NCBI GenBank assembly: GCA_022376515.1
Contig: WTXI01000139.1
Coordinates: 33,455 to 97,454 of the forward strand
Origin: Lactifluus volemus
Taxonomy: Eukaryota > Basidiomycota > Agaricomycetes > Russulales > Russulaceae
Length of the DNA: 64,000 bases
Reading direction: 5' to 3'
The notes under the pieces were generated by a model. That model saw nothing but the letters and a program-made list of their open reading frames with translations, made no database searches and was not told the origin of the DNA. Of the stretch, positions 10,930 to 22,481 are shown in pieces (the first letter of the stretch is position 1; each line of letters starts with the position of its first letter). The translations under genes were made by a program, and so were the position numbers.

Positions 10930-11209
10930 ATAATCAGAGCTTTACTGTCGTCATAAGCCTGAGCTGCCATAGAAACCACGTCTACGTCTTACTAACAATC
11001 ACTGGGACATCTCCACTGAAAGCCGAACGCGTTCAAGTCGAGCAGCCCTGGCCGCTAAGGGCGACGACGAGGACCCGGAGTCTCAACTCATCTGGGAGCT
11101 GCCACCACTGGAGGAGGCACCGACTTCATGTATATTAAGGGCCAGCTTTATCCACAGTGGATATCATTCATTCAATATCCAACTATCCAACCTGCAGAAC
11201 ACTGGCATA
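10930..11209 (+). promoter_or_regulatory. Conserved upstream region of secreted-peptide gene 1
   Basis: This stretch is shared, with indels, by all three peptide genes (10930-11209, 13655-13921, and 38685-38960 on the minus strand). Conserved blocks are TCTTACTAACRATCAC, CATCTCCACTGAAAGCC, GACCCGGAGTCTCAA, a TATA-like TATATTAAGG at 11131 (TATATAAGG in the other two), GTGGATATCATTCATTCA and TATCCAACYTGCAGAACA just before the ATG. The TATA-like element lies 79 bp upstream of the start. Confidence 0.6.
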
Positions 11210-11535
11210 ATGCGTCTTGCCTCTTACATTCCTTACTTGTTCTTACTCAGCGTGCTTGGCGTCTCTGCGGCACCAGTACGTTCTTTTACACTCCGACTAG
11301 GTAGATGGAAGTTGTTCTAATGCGATCAACAGGCCTTTGATAAAAGGGGCGATCTAGTGCTGGTAAGGAATTCACCAAGTTTTTAGTTCACCCGAGCCTG
11401 AGTTTCTCAAATATCATCTCGAAATAGCGGACAGACGAAGGCCGTGGCAAGCGTAATCAGGAGGCCACCGGTGGTGGCGGCAGCTCTGGCACTGACTGGA
11501 AGCGTGCCATGGGAAACGAGGGTCAGCTCCACTGA
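11210..11535 (+). CDS. Small secreted precursor with Lys-Arg sites, peptide gene 1, 3 exons, 67 aa
   Basis: Exons 11210-11275, 11333-11362, 11428-11535 total 204 nt. Residues 1-22 form a signal peptide (MRLASYIPYLFLL, then SVLGVSAAP). The mature part has dibasic KR at 26-27, 40-41 and 57-58, the classic Kex2-type cleavage signal, and a Gly/Ser-rich linker (GGGGSSG). It ends with WKR followed by AMGNEGQLH. The same intron positions, signal peptide and tail occur in two other copies in the window. There is no cysteine pattern and no CaaX ending, so it is neither a disulfide-rich effector nor a basidiomycete mating pheromone. I do not recognise a described family. Secretion and processing are inferred from sequence only. 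Confidence 0.72.
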
Positions 11536-11917
11536 TGCAGCGACTTTCAGTGCCGCTGGTTGTACCTGAACTGGGCGTTAGCCTGAGTGTCTAGGTTGCT
11601 TGGTTCACTGGCATACCTATATGCAACGTAATGAGCTTGGTAATGAGCTTATAATGTTCGTAATATTAGTGACGCCTCTTCAGGTTGCGGCACTTTGAAA
11701 GGCGTTCAGTCCACAAGCCGTTTTTTATACTGTAAAAAGCTTCACAAACATTTTTTAAAGATTAAGAGATATTGATCTCAAAAGTATTGCTAGTACCTAT
11801 CCCTCTTGGTGGAGTACTAAAAGGCTGGGACGAGGTACAACGTACACGTGAGAAGGGGCGAAGGAAATGAGCTGAAGAGTATGTTTGATCCACAATGCAC
11901 TATTCCGTGTGCGAGTC
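11536..11917. other. Intergenic, no gene recognised
   Basis: The 3' flank of peptide gene 1. The segment TGGCATACCTATATGC-AACGTAATGAGCTTGG is AT-rich, and ATGAGCTTGGTAATGAGCTTATAATG contains a short direct repeat. Confidence 0.35.
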
Positions 11918-12330
11918 CACTATAGATGTTCAAATTAAAATGAATATAATCAGTGTCTTTCGAACGCCGTTCGCCGGCGTGGAGCCTCCAGCTGTTTTGC
12001 AGAATATGAAGAATAAAGAAACTTGAAAAAACTGAGTTTAATCCGAGGTTCAATGAAGCTATTGAAGCGTCTTGAAGCTCTTCAATAACGGATACAGTAC
12101 AGGTTGCGATTGCTTCATTGCCGGGACCTTGATGGATGAGATTAATACTCGTGATTCGTGAAGTATATGAAACATGTATCTTCAACGGAGCCGGCCAGGA
12201 CATTCAATCGAAGCGAGGCCATACAGGTCAGATTTACTCGGAGCCAATTTTGGAGAAACGGATGCTCGTCTCGGTTTCAGTTGCCTGTTCTCGATCCCAT
12301 TTACTGTAATATCCTGAACTTTCAGTAACG
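11918..12330 (+). repeat. Dispersed repeat with GTTATTGAAG/CTTCAATAAC hairpin, copy 1
   Basis: The sequence from CTATAGATGTTCAAA through the inverted pair ATTGAAG...CTTCAATAAC to GATCCCATTTACTGTAATATCC recurs at 18178-18345, 24308-24720 and, truncated, at 25420-25640. It has no coding frame. All copies lie next to questin-oxidase-like genes or fragments, so it probably travels with that duplication or inserted early into it. Terminal inverted repeats or a target duplication could not be defined. Confidence 0.6.
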
Positions 12331-12949
12331 GACTGAACTAACGCAAACTGCTTTCCGTATTATTAATAACACTGCAGCCGGGGAAAGTCAGCCGTCTATT
12401 ACGACAATCGGGCGTCGTGTTTCATCCACTAGGAAAATGCCGATGTTGTCAAGGACGTTGTCGTCGGCGACCTTGCTTGCAGATAGAGGTCAGATCGAAC
12501 AAATTTTACAAGAGACGTAGAAACATAAATAAGTGTTATTGCACCGCTGATGTCGTTTATGAGTTATCCCTTCAGTTTTTTCTCTTGGGGACTCCGAATG
12601 TAGTCGTGTTGAAATAGAAGTCCATTTTTTGTTTGTTTAAACCTAATGTTGATGGGGGACGGGCTATGAGATCGATTGCTCGTTGTAACAGTCGCGCATA
12701 GGTCGGATCCCGAGTCGTGCTCGATTGAAATTATGTCGGAAACTCCTAAAAGAACGGTTCGGAAGACCAGAACGGGCAAGAGAAATCACGTGATCTTTTG
12801 ATGGTGCAACAGGGTTTAGGACGGTTTGGGACGGTCAAAGATCGCCCGCATTAACCTTGTAAGCAAGGTAAAACCGAGGTAACAAGCCTAAATATGACGG
12901 CGCGTCACGATCAATCTCAAATGACGTCTTCTCACACGGCACGTTCTGG
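12331..12949. other. Intergenic with a diverged GCCGAC-hairpin repeat
   Basis: Around 12420-12490 the words AATGCCGATGTTGTC, GTCGTCGGCGACCTTGCTTGCAGATA form a diverged copy of the repeat seen cleanly at 17930-18010 and 24090-24175. The near-palindrome ACCTTGTAAGCAAGGT lies at about 12853. No gene recognised. Confidence 0.4.
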
Positions 12950-13400
12950 CCATATACATGCACTTGACACCTCATCAGAGCTCATCCAGGAATGCGCTGT
13001 TTCTCACCGAAACTTCACCGAACATTTGGGCATTTAGGCATGGGAGGTATCTCTTATGTGGTTGTCATCCACGACAACCCTTGCCGTGGTCGGCAGGTAC
13101 CATGACGCATATCTAGTCTTTATCATGATGGGCTATCTTCAGGACAACTCCCGTTACTCCGACTCGGAGTTTCCAACTGAGGTACTTTGAGTATTTCATA
13201 TTTAGCTCGTCAAGGACGCTCTCCAAGTCTCGGGCCTCTCATCGAAAAGAACTTTTGGGCATGAGGGGTACCTCTTTACGTAGTTGTCATCCATGACAAC
13301 CCTTGGTACTATGATCCGTATCTACCCTTCTTGATGGAGTATCCTCAGGACTGCTTCCGTTACTCAGAGTCCCCAACCGAGGCACTTCGGAAAAAGTGTA
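12950..13400 (+). pseudogene. Two tandem fragments of a questin-oxidase-like gene
   Basis: Bases 12950-13200 match the exon 2 end, intron 2 and exon 3 start of copy a (ATATACATGCACTTGACACC, then AACTTCACCGAACATTTGGGC, then CATGACGCATATCTAG). Bases 13212-13400 repeat the same region once more (CTCGTCAAGGACGCTCTCC to GAGTCCCCAACCGAGGCACTT). Both carry stops and deletions, for example ATTTAGGC after the conserved EHLG. Confidence 0.7.
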
Positions 13401-13659
13401 AGGCTGGCCTTGCGTATGCCACATCCCTATCTGTACGCCTCGGGCTCAGTATAGAGACTCTGAGTCACACAGCCCTCGTGCCATGGCCGAATAAGTTGAG
13501 TTTTATTTTAACAACTGTACTATGCACTGTTCCCCATGACCTACTAGTACTCTCGAACTCACCCGTTTGAAGCCCGGTTGTACATAACTTACAAAATTAA
13601 ACCAGACAACATGAAGCAGTGAACTCACAACCGAACGTTTTGAACTTTATTGTAGTGAG

Positions 13660-14830
13660 GTTCTGGCGTTTGATCCGCGGGGTAGAAACCATCTCCGGGT
13701 CTTACTAACGATCACATCTCCACTGAAAGCCGAGCGCGTTCACGTCGACCAGCTGAGGACGAGGGCTCCGACGAGGATGAGGACCCGGAGTCTCAATGTT
13801 TTCCAACTACGGCCTCTCAGCTCCTGCCGCCACTACTTGGGGGCTTCATGTATATAAGGACCGGCTTGATCCACGTGGATATCACTCATTCAGTATCCAA
13901 CTATCCAACCTGCAGAACACAATGCGTCTTGCATCTTACATCCCTTACTTCTTCTTACTCAGCGCGCTCGGCGTCTCTGCGGCACCAGTACGTTCTTTTA
14001 CACTCCGACTAAGTACATGGCAGTGTTCTAATGCGATCAACAGGCCCTTGGTGGAAGTGACGATCTGGTGCTGGTAAGGAATTCGTCAAGTTGTTAGTTG
14101 GCCCGAGTTTCTCAAATAACATCTCAAAATAGCGGACAGACGAACATGAAGGCCGTGCCACTGGTGGTGGCGGCAGTACGGGAACTGACTGGAAGCGTGC
14201 CATGGGAAACGATGGTCCACTCCACTGACGCAGCGACCTTCAGTGGTTGGCTAAAAATCTGTTCATATGGTGAGCATGTGCGGCCGGCTGCCAGTGCATG
14301 ACGCGAGCACCACTGCACCAGTTTCATTCAAGAACAACTGACTGACATTGTCGCCATCACTTTGACAGTTTGTTTCCCAGTTCAAGTCCACAAGTTTCTC
14401 TCAACAGCAGTGTTGGCATCACGTTTTCTGTCATGGAAGTTGATAAACCCCTATATCGTACTTCATTGTGTAGATTCAAATATCCAGCTTTCCCTTGCCT
14501 TCACTGACATTTCTCCTGCTTTAACTTCTTAATTTAACGACTGTGGCTGTCGACTAGTGTACGAGTGACAAAAGAGGAAGAATAAAAAGTTTTCGTTACA
14601 AATTTTGCGGAAGGACTCGGAATGCAAAGAGAAACTTCTTGAATCGAATACGAATTTACGAACAAGTGACATGGCGCCGTCCTCGAGGTGAATCTATGAT
14701 GGTGGCTGCTCCCTCATGGTTTTCGGGCTTTCTCGAGCCGAGTCAATGTTAGTTTCCAGTAAACCAGTGCACAAAACAGAAGCAAGCACCTTCAGTTCAG
14801 TTGGGTCAGGCTCCTGCATCCGGCTGAAAT
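13660..14830 (+). repeat. Left arm of an inverted duplication carrying peptide gene 2
   Basis: This segment reappears on the minus strand at about 37790-38960 with clear similarity throughout: promoter, gene and about 600 bp of 3' flank (TCATTCAAGAACAACTGACTG, CACGTTTTCTGTCATGGAAG, GAACAAGTGACATGGCGCCG). The two arms are 23-24 kb apart. Confidence 0.75.
13922..14228 (+). CDS. Small secreted precursor, peptide gene 2, 3 exons, 63 aa
   Basis: Exons 13922-13987, 14044-14073, 14133-14228 total 192 nt. The signal peptide differs from gene 1 by two residues (F10, A15). The mature part has kept DDLVLRTDE, the GGGGSTG linker and the TDWKR site, followed by the tail AMGNDGPLH. The two upstream KR sites of gene 1 are missing, so only the C-terminal cut would remain. 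TATATAAGG lies 71 bp upstream of the ATG. Intron sequences are also similar (GTACGTTCTTTTACACTCCG). Confidence 0.72.
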
Positions 14831-15628
14831 AGTGATAATGGAATTATGTTCGTGAAGCATACATAGGTTTGTTTTTGGGAAAGCGCTTTCATTTCGGGAA
14901 CTAATTTAATTGCTAGCTACAGAAATAAGGTGTAAGTATCAGGAGATTTGCCATCAGCTTATCTTAGCGCGTGGAGCCGGGCCGGAGTCGGGTCAGCCGT
15001 AGGTGAGATCCAGGCGTCGGCCATTGCCTACCTGGTCCGAGTCAGAGATGATTCGATGAACATAGGTGTGAGCGTGATATCAACCAATTGGAAGAGAGGA
15101 CGGTCCTGTCTATTCAGGGCAGGAGTCAATGTCTGGGGTCTGAGAGTTCTGTGGCGGTCACTACATCTGTATCATCTACCCATGTGTGCTGGTCGGCGTT
15201 GCAGATATGCCAATAGGAGAGAGAGATTGAGTCGGGTGGAGTCGGAGCAGAAATAGCTGTCAGTCAAAGGGAGTGAACGAAATGAAATAGGCAAGAACAA
15301 TGAAAATCTTAGTGCGAGGCATCTAGAAAAAGCGAACCACAGCCGAACTTTACTGTAGCGATAAGCCTGGTTGATCCGCGGGATAGAAATCACGTCCGAG
15401 CCTCAACGCACTGACCTCGATTACCAGTTTAGACAAGTCGTATCATGATATTGTGTCATGATGCGGCGCTCTCACCTAGACGATAATGACTGTGTCTAGC
15501 GCCTGGAGATCCTTGGTAAGCTGAGTCACGGGATAGAGCGAAATGACGTCACCTCTGACCTCGTCCCTGCTGCGGTCAGTCCAGCTTATAAACTCACTTG
15601 GAGGACTCGACCTTTCACCCATCTTTAC
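14831..15628. other. Intergenic with a short peptide-promoter remnant
   Basis: At about 15335-15415 the words AACCACAGCCGAACTTTACTGT and GATCCGCGGGATAGAAATCACGTCCGAG match the far-upstream part of the peptide-gene promoter region. This is a truncated fourth copy without the gene. CAGTCCAGCTTATAAACTC just before 15629 is shared with the leader of questin-oxidase copy d and holds a TATAAA at 15587. Confidence 0.5.
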
Positions 15629-17505
15629 ATGGTTTCTCAGGACAAAGGCAGGGAAGACTCTGAATTACTCGACCAACTCTATCCCGTCCCTCTCTCGACT
15701 GGAGTTGTGTCTCTACCTGGTCCTACAGATGCTAGCGCTCGAGCCCTTTTGAATGTACTTCTCCACAACCGCGAGCACTATCATATCTTTTTCAACGACA
15801 GAGGGTTCCACAAGTATGTGTGCAAGCATCATCTTATGATGGAGAGTAACTATTTTCAAAGTCATGTGACACACCATATGTTAGCTATCTATGGCCTCGG
15901 TGCGTCGCCGGAGATCATTGAGGATGCCTATCGCACAACGCACGACTATCTTAAGCCTGCGTTTAAAAGCCCCGAACCTATCACGGACCAAAACTTTACC
16001 AAGCATCTCGGTGATGCCCAGTGAGTGGTCGTTATGGAATACTCTAGTAATCAGCATTTGATGGTTTGTGTGTTGCGACAACTCTATTCTTACCGCGCTT
16101 CGCTTTCCAGGTACTATTCCGCATTCCTCGAATACTTTTCTGAATATCTTCGCGATCACGCACCGAATGAAGCATTCGAGCGTTTCGTCTTGTCGTCTCC
16201 GTACAATTTCGACCCGGATCTTCCAGCCAATGACGTACAAGACATAAAGGAAGCTGAAAAACAGGGAAATAAGCATCCGGAGATGCTAAATAGGCTCATG
16301 GCGGGCCTCTTACATCCTTTCATTCACCTCGCTTACGGCATCGAATTTGGGCTGCCGGGTCAAGTGGCAGAAGGTTTGTTATGTTGGCGCTCTGGTAACC
16401 TGCTAGTCAACATTGACGTCCGGCGTCAGGCCTCGCATGTGCTGCGGTCCACAAGAACCAACAGACCGAGCTAGTCCCACCTTCGTTCTTTGCTAAGCAT
16501 ACGGATTCCAGCCTCTTCGCGAGCCTGACATCCAAGCTCTCGATCTTACGGGTTGCCACCCCAGCTTTCGAAGATATAAGGCCGACGTTCGCATTTCATC
16601 GTCGGATTCGTGACAAGTTCAAACGAAACGCCCTTGGTGTCGATTCTTCTGAGCCTGAGGACACCAAGTATATCACTGTTTTGACAAATTCAGGTGACGC
16701 GATCGTCACGCTTGTCAGCGAATGGGCAGATCAGTGGCTGCAAGGTACACATACCCATGAACAAATTGAGAAGAGACTCGAGGGAATGGTAGAAGAGGTC
16801 GTGTGGGGAAATGTCATCTGGTTCGGGATCGGAGGTTGGCAGGCACGCGGCAATGGTGATCGTTCATTCAATGCGGACTTTTTCGTGTGGGTATAGTCAT
16901 CCCTTCATCTGTAACCTTTCGTGCTAATCCAAAGTAGCGCTCACCTCGTCACGTCTGCAATCTTCCTACTCACGCTCGTCCTCCCTTCTGAGCATCCTTA
17001 TCCTCCTGTTCCCCTCGCGAGCCGTCTCACGCTTCTCAAAGCATACCTCGCGACATGCGCAGCCTGGTACATCTCACGAGGGAACTGGGCGCTCCCAGTC
17101 AAGGAATTCTATGCTGCTACCCATGACCGGCTCACCGCCCCTCCAGCAACGCCGGCCCCGCCCTCAGCTCCGCGTAAGCCCCTCAGCGCCCCCGGTGGTC
17201 CATGGGAGCGTATCATCGCGAACACCATTGCGCATCCGGACGAACACCTATGCAAAGCCGTGCGCTCATTTGTTGCGTTTGCCATGCGTTGGGGTGGACG
17301 ACCCGCGGACTATTATGCAGGCGGAGGTGACGACGGGTTGGAGGGCCGCGAAGTGCTTGACGGCACGCTCTTTTCCCGCGTTGCGAGCCTGACCCTCGAT
17401 CAACTTGGCTGGGCGCACGAGTCGGGCAAGAATCTCGGCGAGTGGAATCATGATGGAGTAGTCTGGTCAAACGATGACGAAGTGACGAACAGTGCGTATC
17501 TCTAA
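15629..17505 (+). CDS. Questin-oxidase-like protein, copy b, 5 exons, 543 aa
   Basis: Exons 15629-15813, 15862-16020, 16111-16373, 16430-16886, 16938-17505 total 1632 nt. Intron positions match copy a. The histidine cluster reads GFHN followed by HVTHHMLAIYGLGASPE. The later blocks VEEVVWGNVIWFGIGGW and AHLVTSAIFLLTLVLP are intact, and the Pro/Ala-rich linker APPATPAPPSAP separates them from the last helical part. It differs from copies c and d mostly by point changes, and its 3' flank (17506-18345) is duplicated after copy c. It is the best candidate for the functional founder of the b/c/d group. Confidence 0.88.
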
Positions 17506-17899
17506 CGTTTATATGCGACCTATTACTTTTTATAGTGTTTTCTCACCGCACAAATGCGACGTGTACGAGAGTTGACCTGTCGTCCGAATCGGAGCCTGTC
17601 GATTAACTAGTTTGACTGTTGTTGTCGATGTATTTTTGTACTAGTAACCAGATATATATAGTAAGAAGCATTTTTTGTGACTGTTGGGCTATCTGTTGAA
17701 CTCGAAGTAGCAAGGCTGTTGATTTATTTTCCAGGCGGTTGGTGCTTTCCGTCGGCTCGCAATGGTGGCACTGGCACCTGAGTAAGACCAGACGTCACGG
17801 TATTAAAAAAAACACTCAATCCAGCCGCCGTCAGGTTCTCCGCCAATCTCTAGTTTCAGGTTTCGTGAAGCTATCATCCCTGAGCATATGCCAGCAGTA

Positions 17900-18345
17900 A
17901 ACGGGGACTTTCCGAGTCAAGCTACAGTACTAGGGAAATGCCGACGTTGTCGTCGGCCACCTTGCTCGCAGATACTGGAGGTTGGAAGTAGCGTAATATA
18001 TTTCAACAGTCTGCAGAGGTACACCGTGACGGACTCGGATGTATATGGAGAGAGTGAGCGAGACGTCCAATACAACGAAAATATATATTTGTAGATCAAC
18101 ATACGGATTGGCTGGCAGAAGTGCGGAAAGAACAGCCAGTTTAGTAGTGACTGTCAACGCACTAATCCGAGTCCGAGTCCACTATAGATGTTCAAAGTAA
18201 AATGAATAGAATCGGTGTCTTTCAAACGCTATTCGCCCGTCTGGAGCCTCAGGCTGTTCTGCAGAATACGAAGAATAAATAAGCTCGAAAAAACTGAGTT
18301 TAATATCTGTTATTGAAGCGTCTTAACGCTCTTCAATAACAGCGG
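17900..18345 (+). repeat. GCCGAC-hairpin repeat and GTTATTGAAG-hairpin repeat, copy 2
   Basis: Bases 17930-18010 carry GGGAAATGCCGACGTTG followed by TCGTCGGCCACCTTGCTCGC, in which GCCGAC and GTCGGC can pair. Bases 18178-18345 are a copy of the repeat at 11918, ending in a 34-bp near-perfect palindrome at 18308-18341 (TGTTATTGAAGCG against CGCTCTTCAATAACA). Similarity to the flank of copy c stops right after this palindrome. Confidence 0.6.
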
Positions 18346-18900
18346 GAAGCGCAGGAGGAGGCGCGGGGTGCGGAAGGAGGCATAGGAAGCGTCGGAGGAG
18401 GAGGCACAAGCGGCACGGGAGGCGTGAGAGGCACAAGGCACACGGGAGGCATGGGATATGCAAGGGGTACAGGAAGCACAGGAGGTGCAGAGGCAGTGGC
18501 GAAGGAGGCGGAAGTGGCGAGGAGATGGTGGTCCAGGCAGCAGAGGCGGCAGCGCAGGAGGTGGTGGTCCAGGTGGCAGAGGCGGAGGAGGCGATGAAAA
18601 AAGGTCAGGACGCATTGGGGCGGGGCAGGCAGCGTGACAATGTAGACCACCTCGCAGTGCCAGTGGATCCAGGGAGGAGGTGAAAGCGGTGGGGGAGGCG
18701 GAGGCACAGGAGGCACATGACTACGCGACAGAGGCAGAGGCAGCCCTGGCAAAAGGCGCTCAGGCGACTGCAAATGCGGCGCCAGCGCGATGCCGACACC
18801 ATTGACTTCGACGCTGTGAGGATGCCCCCCCTCCCCCCCTCCAACCCCCCGAGTGCTGAGGAACATGAGGGACGAAGTCTGAGGGCCGGTGTAAGCAGCA
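18346..18900. other. GC-rich low-complexity tract of degenerate short repeats
   Basis: The plus strand is built from variations of GGAGGC, GGCACA and GGAGGTGG. Long open frames exist on both strands only because of the composition: Pro/Cys/Leu-rich on minus, Glu/Ala-rich on plus (EAQEAHDYATEAEAALAKG). A decayed Ala/Glu-rich coiled-coil gene is possible, but no start, intron or conserved domain supports it. Confidence 0.4.
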
Positions 18901-19209
18901 AAGACACATGAGTGGACAGTGTCCAAAGAAGATAAGGGGAAACGCACCTAGCAACACCTGGAAGGAGGCACCCCACTAACTGAAACTGGAACAATGCAAA
19001 GGAGGGTGGGCACTGGGCAGAGAGGTAGAACATGGCATAGGAAACCGTGACATGGCTACAGGTAGCCGTGGGCCGTGGCAGTGGCACGCGACAAAGGGGG
19101 AGTCAAGAAACCTCTCGTTGGAGACAGGTGCGAGTCGGCGTCGGCTGCAGTCCGAGTCAGTGTGGCCACCGTCAATCGTCCTCAGCTCTTTACGTCATTC
19201 CATCCTGCA

Positions 19210-21609
19210 ATGTCTGGCGCGAAATCAAAGCTAAAGTGCCTTGTCTGGCCTGATGATAAGCCGGATGAACACATTGTCCTGGTTAAAATCGATGACGACG
19301 ACACCGTTGCCGATCTCAAGAAATTGATTAAAGACGGGCATGCCCCTATGCTCGATAAAGTCGCTGCCCGCAATCTCGTACTCTGGAAGTGTTCCGGTCT
19401 CCCTAATGATGATAACCTCGAACAAACCCTGAAAACTATTCGATTCGATGATTCTGACGTTCGCCTTGTTCACCTAAACAAGGCCGTGCAGCGAATTTCT
19501 CAGCTTTTCGGGGATGAAGACTTATCCAAAGAACCCATCCACATCCTTGTTGAGGTACCCGCGCTTGGTGAGTGTTGCACCCGTTTCTCTAATTCCGTCA
19601 TTCCCTCCACATTCACACTCCATCATAACAACGTGTTATCGCACCCCAAGATTCTGTGCTTGCCTCCTCCACAGCCGCCCCCAAGCGTGACCACGATGGA
19701 ATTGGTTCCGATGAAGGGGGGGGTAAAAGACATAAAGCGGGTAAGTGGGCGTTGTGTTAGCACTGTCTTTCGTTCTCATCTGACTCATTGACATCTCTCC
19801 TTCGGATAACTTCTAGATTCTTCAATTGTGGATGATGGCCCTTTCCTGAAATTCGGTACAGCGTCTATGTTACTCTTTACTACGTTGCCGCCTAAAATAA
19901 TGTTTTCAGGGTTTAAGCGACTGTGCGTCGATGATGGAGGCTGGTCGACTAATATGTTGGATTTCCATAAGCAATTTTGGGGCAAACCTCTACCTCCAGA
20001 GCACCTTTATCTTAAGGATTCAGTCCATGATCCTAATGGTGAAGAGCACGACGACGAGAATGGAGGAGTGAACGACGACGAGAATGGAGGAGAGAATGAC
20101 GGCGATCTCCTTCCCGAGTCCCCAATCATAGTCTCCAGTTGGAGTCGACTTCTCATTCGCGCTGAATACCTTAGAATCTATAACTGGGTTGAAGAAAAGT
20201 ACGATGATGGTACGCGGAATCGTCCGGCTGCAGTGGTTGTCACAGGCCAACCGGGCATTGGTCAGTACTCTTTCATCGATATGAGAAGCCTGTTTTTTTA
20301 TACTCCATTGTGCATAGGAAAATCGTACTGGGCATACTACGCCTTGCGTCGACGTCTTGGGGAAAAGTCTGATACTCTGTGGTTTCAAGCAACCCAGTCC
20401 TATCTCTTCTGTTCCGAAGGGGTCCTCATTGTCCCTGCCGGATTCTTTTTCGGAAAATTTAGCCCGCGCATATGGACTCTCATTGATTCTTCACAATCAC
20501 CATCCGGGATTCCGATCGAACTCCTACCTGGTGTCTTCCCCATCTATCTCACCCCGCCTACACGAGTTCGCTGGTCAAAGCTTGCGCAGTCATGGTCGGA
20601 TCATCGAGCGATAATGAATCCTTGGACAAAGGCGGAGGTCGAATATGCGTGAGTATGTTCCTTTCATGACCCAGTCATGCTGAGCCCTCTCTTCCACCAC
20701 AGCATGGAATCCCTAGGAGGGATAAATGACGCGTTGGAGAGATATGATCGCTTAGGCCCCACTGCACGCCTCTGCCTCGAAATGACTCCTGTTCAAGTAA
20801 CGGTCTACGTCCGTGACCGTGACGCCCGAATCGCCGATACTAGTCCCGATGTCTTCGAAAAGTTTTTCTCAACTTTTCACCATGAAAAAGCACATGACTT
20901 GTCGCATAAAATCTGCCTGATTCGGCGCAGGCAAGGATCTCAACTGGGTCACGCGGACTATACAATGCACCTCATCTCGGCTGCAGTTGAGCAACAAGTT
21001 GCAAAGAGGCTTGAGGAGTTCAGTATTGATCAGCTGTTGGGTATGTGGAAGAACTTTTCGAGGTTTAGCGACGCTCGGGGAATGGCTGGTGCGATTTTTG
21101 AAGCTTTCGTCCATCGAAAATTCAGTACGTGTATCAAACTGGCCGCTAACCCAATGGTTCGGTCGAAGAAGACCACGTCCCGCTGGCATGCTTTATTCAG
21201 CACCAAACGGCCTAAGACTGCCACCATCCATGGAGCGGCAAAGAAAAACTTTTCTCTGCAAGTTAAGGCCCCCCCGACATTCGTCTACGTTGTCGATACC
21301 ACCACCAAACTAAAAATCAAACCGGACGTCTACTATGTACCCCGAAGTGGCCAACAAGTTGCTTTCGATTCCTTTATACTTAGTGGAGGATATCTCAACT
21401 TGTTTCAGTGCACTGCAAGCCATAAACACACAATTAAGGATAGCCTTGTTAATTTTCTCGAACGTTGTAGTGGGCTACCTGCCCACAACCGCTGGCGTTT
21501 TGTGTTTGTCTTACCAGATGACCTTGACTCATTCTCTTGTCCCGCTTCGGATAACTCTGTATTGAAGAAGGTTGGGTTGTACACAGCTTGCATTTCAGTG
21601 TCACAGTGA
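19210..21609 (+). CDS. Crinkler-type protein with P-loop NTPase and nuclease-like C-terminus, copy 1, 5 exons, 701 aa
   Basis: Exons 19210-19567, 19675-19740, 19817-20260, 20318-20648, 20703-21609 total 2106 nt. Residues 1-120 form the ubiquitin-like Crinkler header (CLVWPDDKPDEHIVLVKI; DTVADLKKLIKDGHAP; LVLWKCSGLPNDDNLEQTL), followed by a short KR-rich hinge. The middle part holds a Walker A P-loop, split by the 57-nt intron at 20261-20317, and LIDSSQSPSG further on. The C-terminal third has KPDVYYVPRSGQQVAFDSFI and LFQCTASHKHTIK, resembling the restriction-endonuclease-like fold reported for Crinkler/NTPase effectors. Such proteins are known in oomycetes, chytrids and other fungi as host- or nucleus-targeted effectors, or for conflict between genomes. 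The role here is unknown. An almost equal gene is inverted at 48652-51050. Confidence 0.85.
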
Positions 21610-21643
21610 TGATTCTTACCTTTCATACTGAGAATTACAAGTA

Positions 21644-21754
21644 CAGTAGACTTGCTCATAACGCATAAGGCTTGTTCATACTCAAACTGACCCAAATCCT
21701 ACGTGTTATAATACGTATGGATTATCTGATTATGCGTTATGAGCAAGTCTACTG
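21644..21754. mobile_element. 111-bp MITE with 25-bp terminal inverted repeats and TA target duplication
   Basis: The element starts with CAGTAGACTTGCTCATAACG and ends with its exact reverse complement; 25 bp are identical at both ends. It is flanked by TA at 21642-21643 and 21755-21756. The paralogous flank of Crinkler copy 2 (about 48637) reads CAAGTACTTG without the insert, so it is a true empty site. TA duplication and CAGT ends point to a Tc1/mariner-pogo type transposase acting in trans. It has no coding capacity. Confidence 0.9.
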
Positions 21755-21756
21755 TA

Positions 21757-22481
21757 CTTGTCATAGCCAGTTTATTTTACATGTCACGTGGTTCAGGATC
21801 GTGAAGTTGAATTGTAATTTTGCACTAAACAATCGTTGGGAACCCTGCTTGCTCCTCTAACATTTCGAGTTCTGCCGATACTGGTCACAGCCGAGGACCT
21901 CTTCCTCGGTGGCCCTCTTCCTCATTATCAATCCACAAATTTATTTTTTTTACTTTTTCGCGCAGAGGAGAAAGCAGACCGTCAGAGTCTTCGGCCCAGG
22001 AGAGGAAATCGCAACTCATTCCCAAAATACCATTTTAGAAAGCATGGATTATGACAACAGCTGAGACCACACATCATAAATCAATTGTCCTCCGAATTAC
22101 ATCTGGCTAGGTAACAAAGAATATCGACAGCACGTAGTGATCTAGTTGATGATCATGATTGCTAGAGCCTCCAGAGGTGCGGAGGTGCCAAGGTTGACCG
22201 TGAGCACAAGCATGACATCCTTCATCTTCGCAGTGATGTCCACAACCGATAGGCAGGGATGGCACACAATGTGAATGTGAAATGGGCAAGCATGTAGATT
22301 GACCGCGGTATCGTGGCTGAGGCCATTTTGCGTCATCAATCAATTTTGTTCTCACCCCCCTGAAAAGTCGCCGTCAGTCAAAAAAAATGGGGGTTTGGGG
22401 GGGAAAGGAAAAAAAAACACGCACCTGATCATTTCTAAAGGCGTAAGGAGACACATAACACTCCTCTCAACTGAAAGAGCG
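21757..22481. other. Crinkler 3' flank and unassigned DNA
   Basis: Up to about 21945 the sequence matches the flank of Crinkler copy 2 (TGGGAACCCTGCTTGCTCC; CACAGCCGAGGACCTCTTCC). After that nothing is recognised. A purine-rich stretch with G and A runs lies at 22380-22420. Confidence 0.45.

Noticed and set aside
11210..11535. Peptide genes as basidiomycete mating pheromone precursors
   Set aside because: They have a signal peptide and no C-terminal CaaX motif, and no STE3-type receptor or homeodomain gene is nearby.
18310..18947. Pro/Cys/Leu-rich minus-strand frames of 100-204 codons
   Set aside because: They arise from a GC-rich simple-repeat tract, and frames in several phases are equally open.
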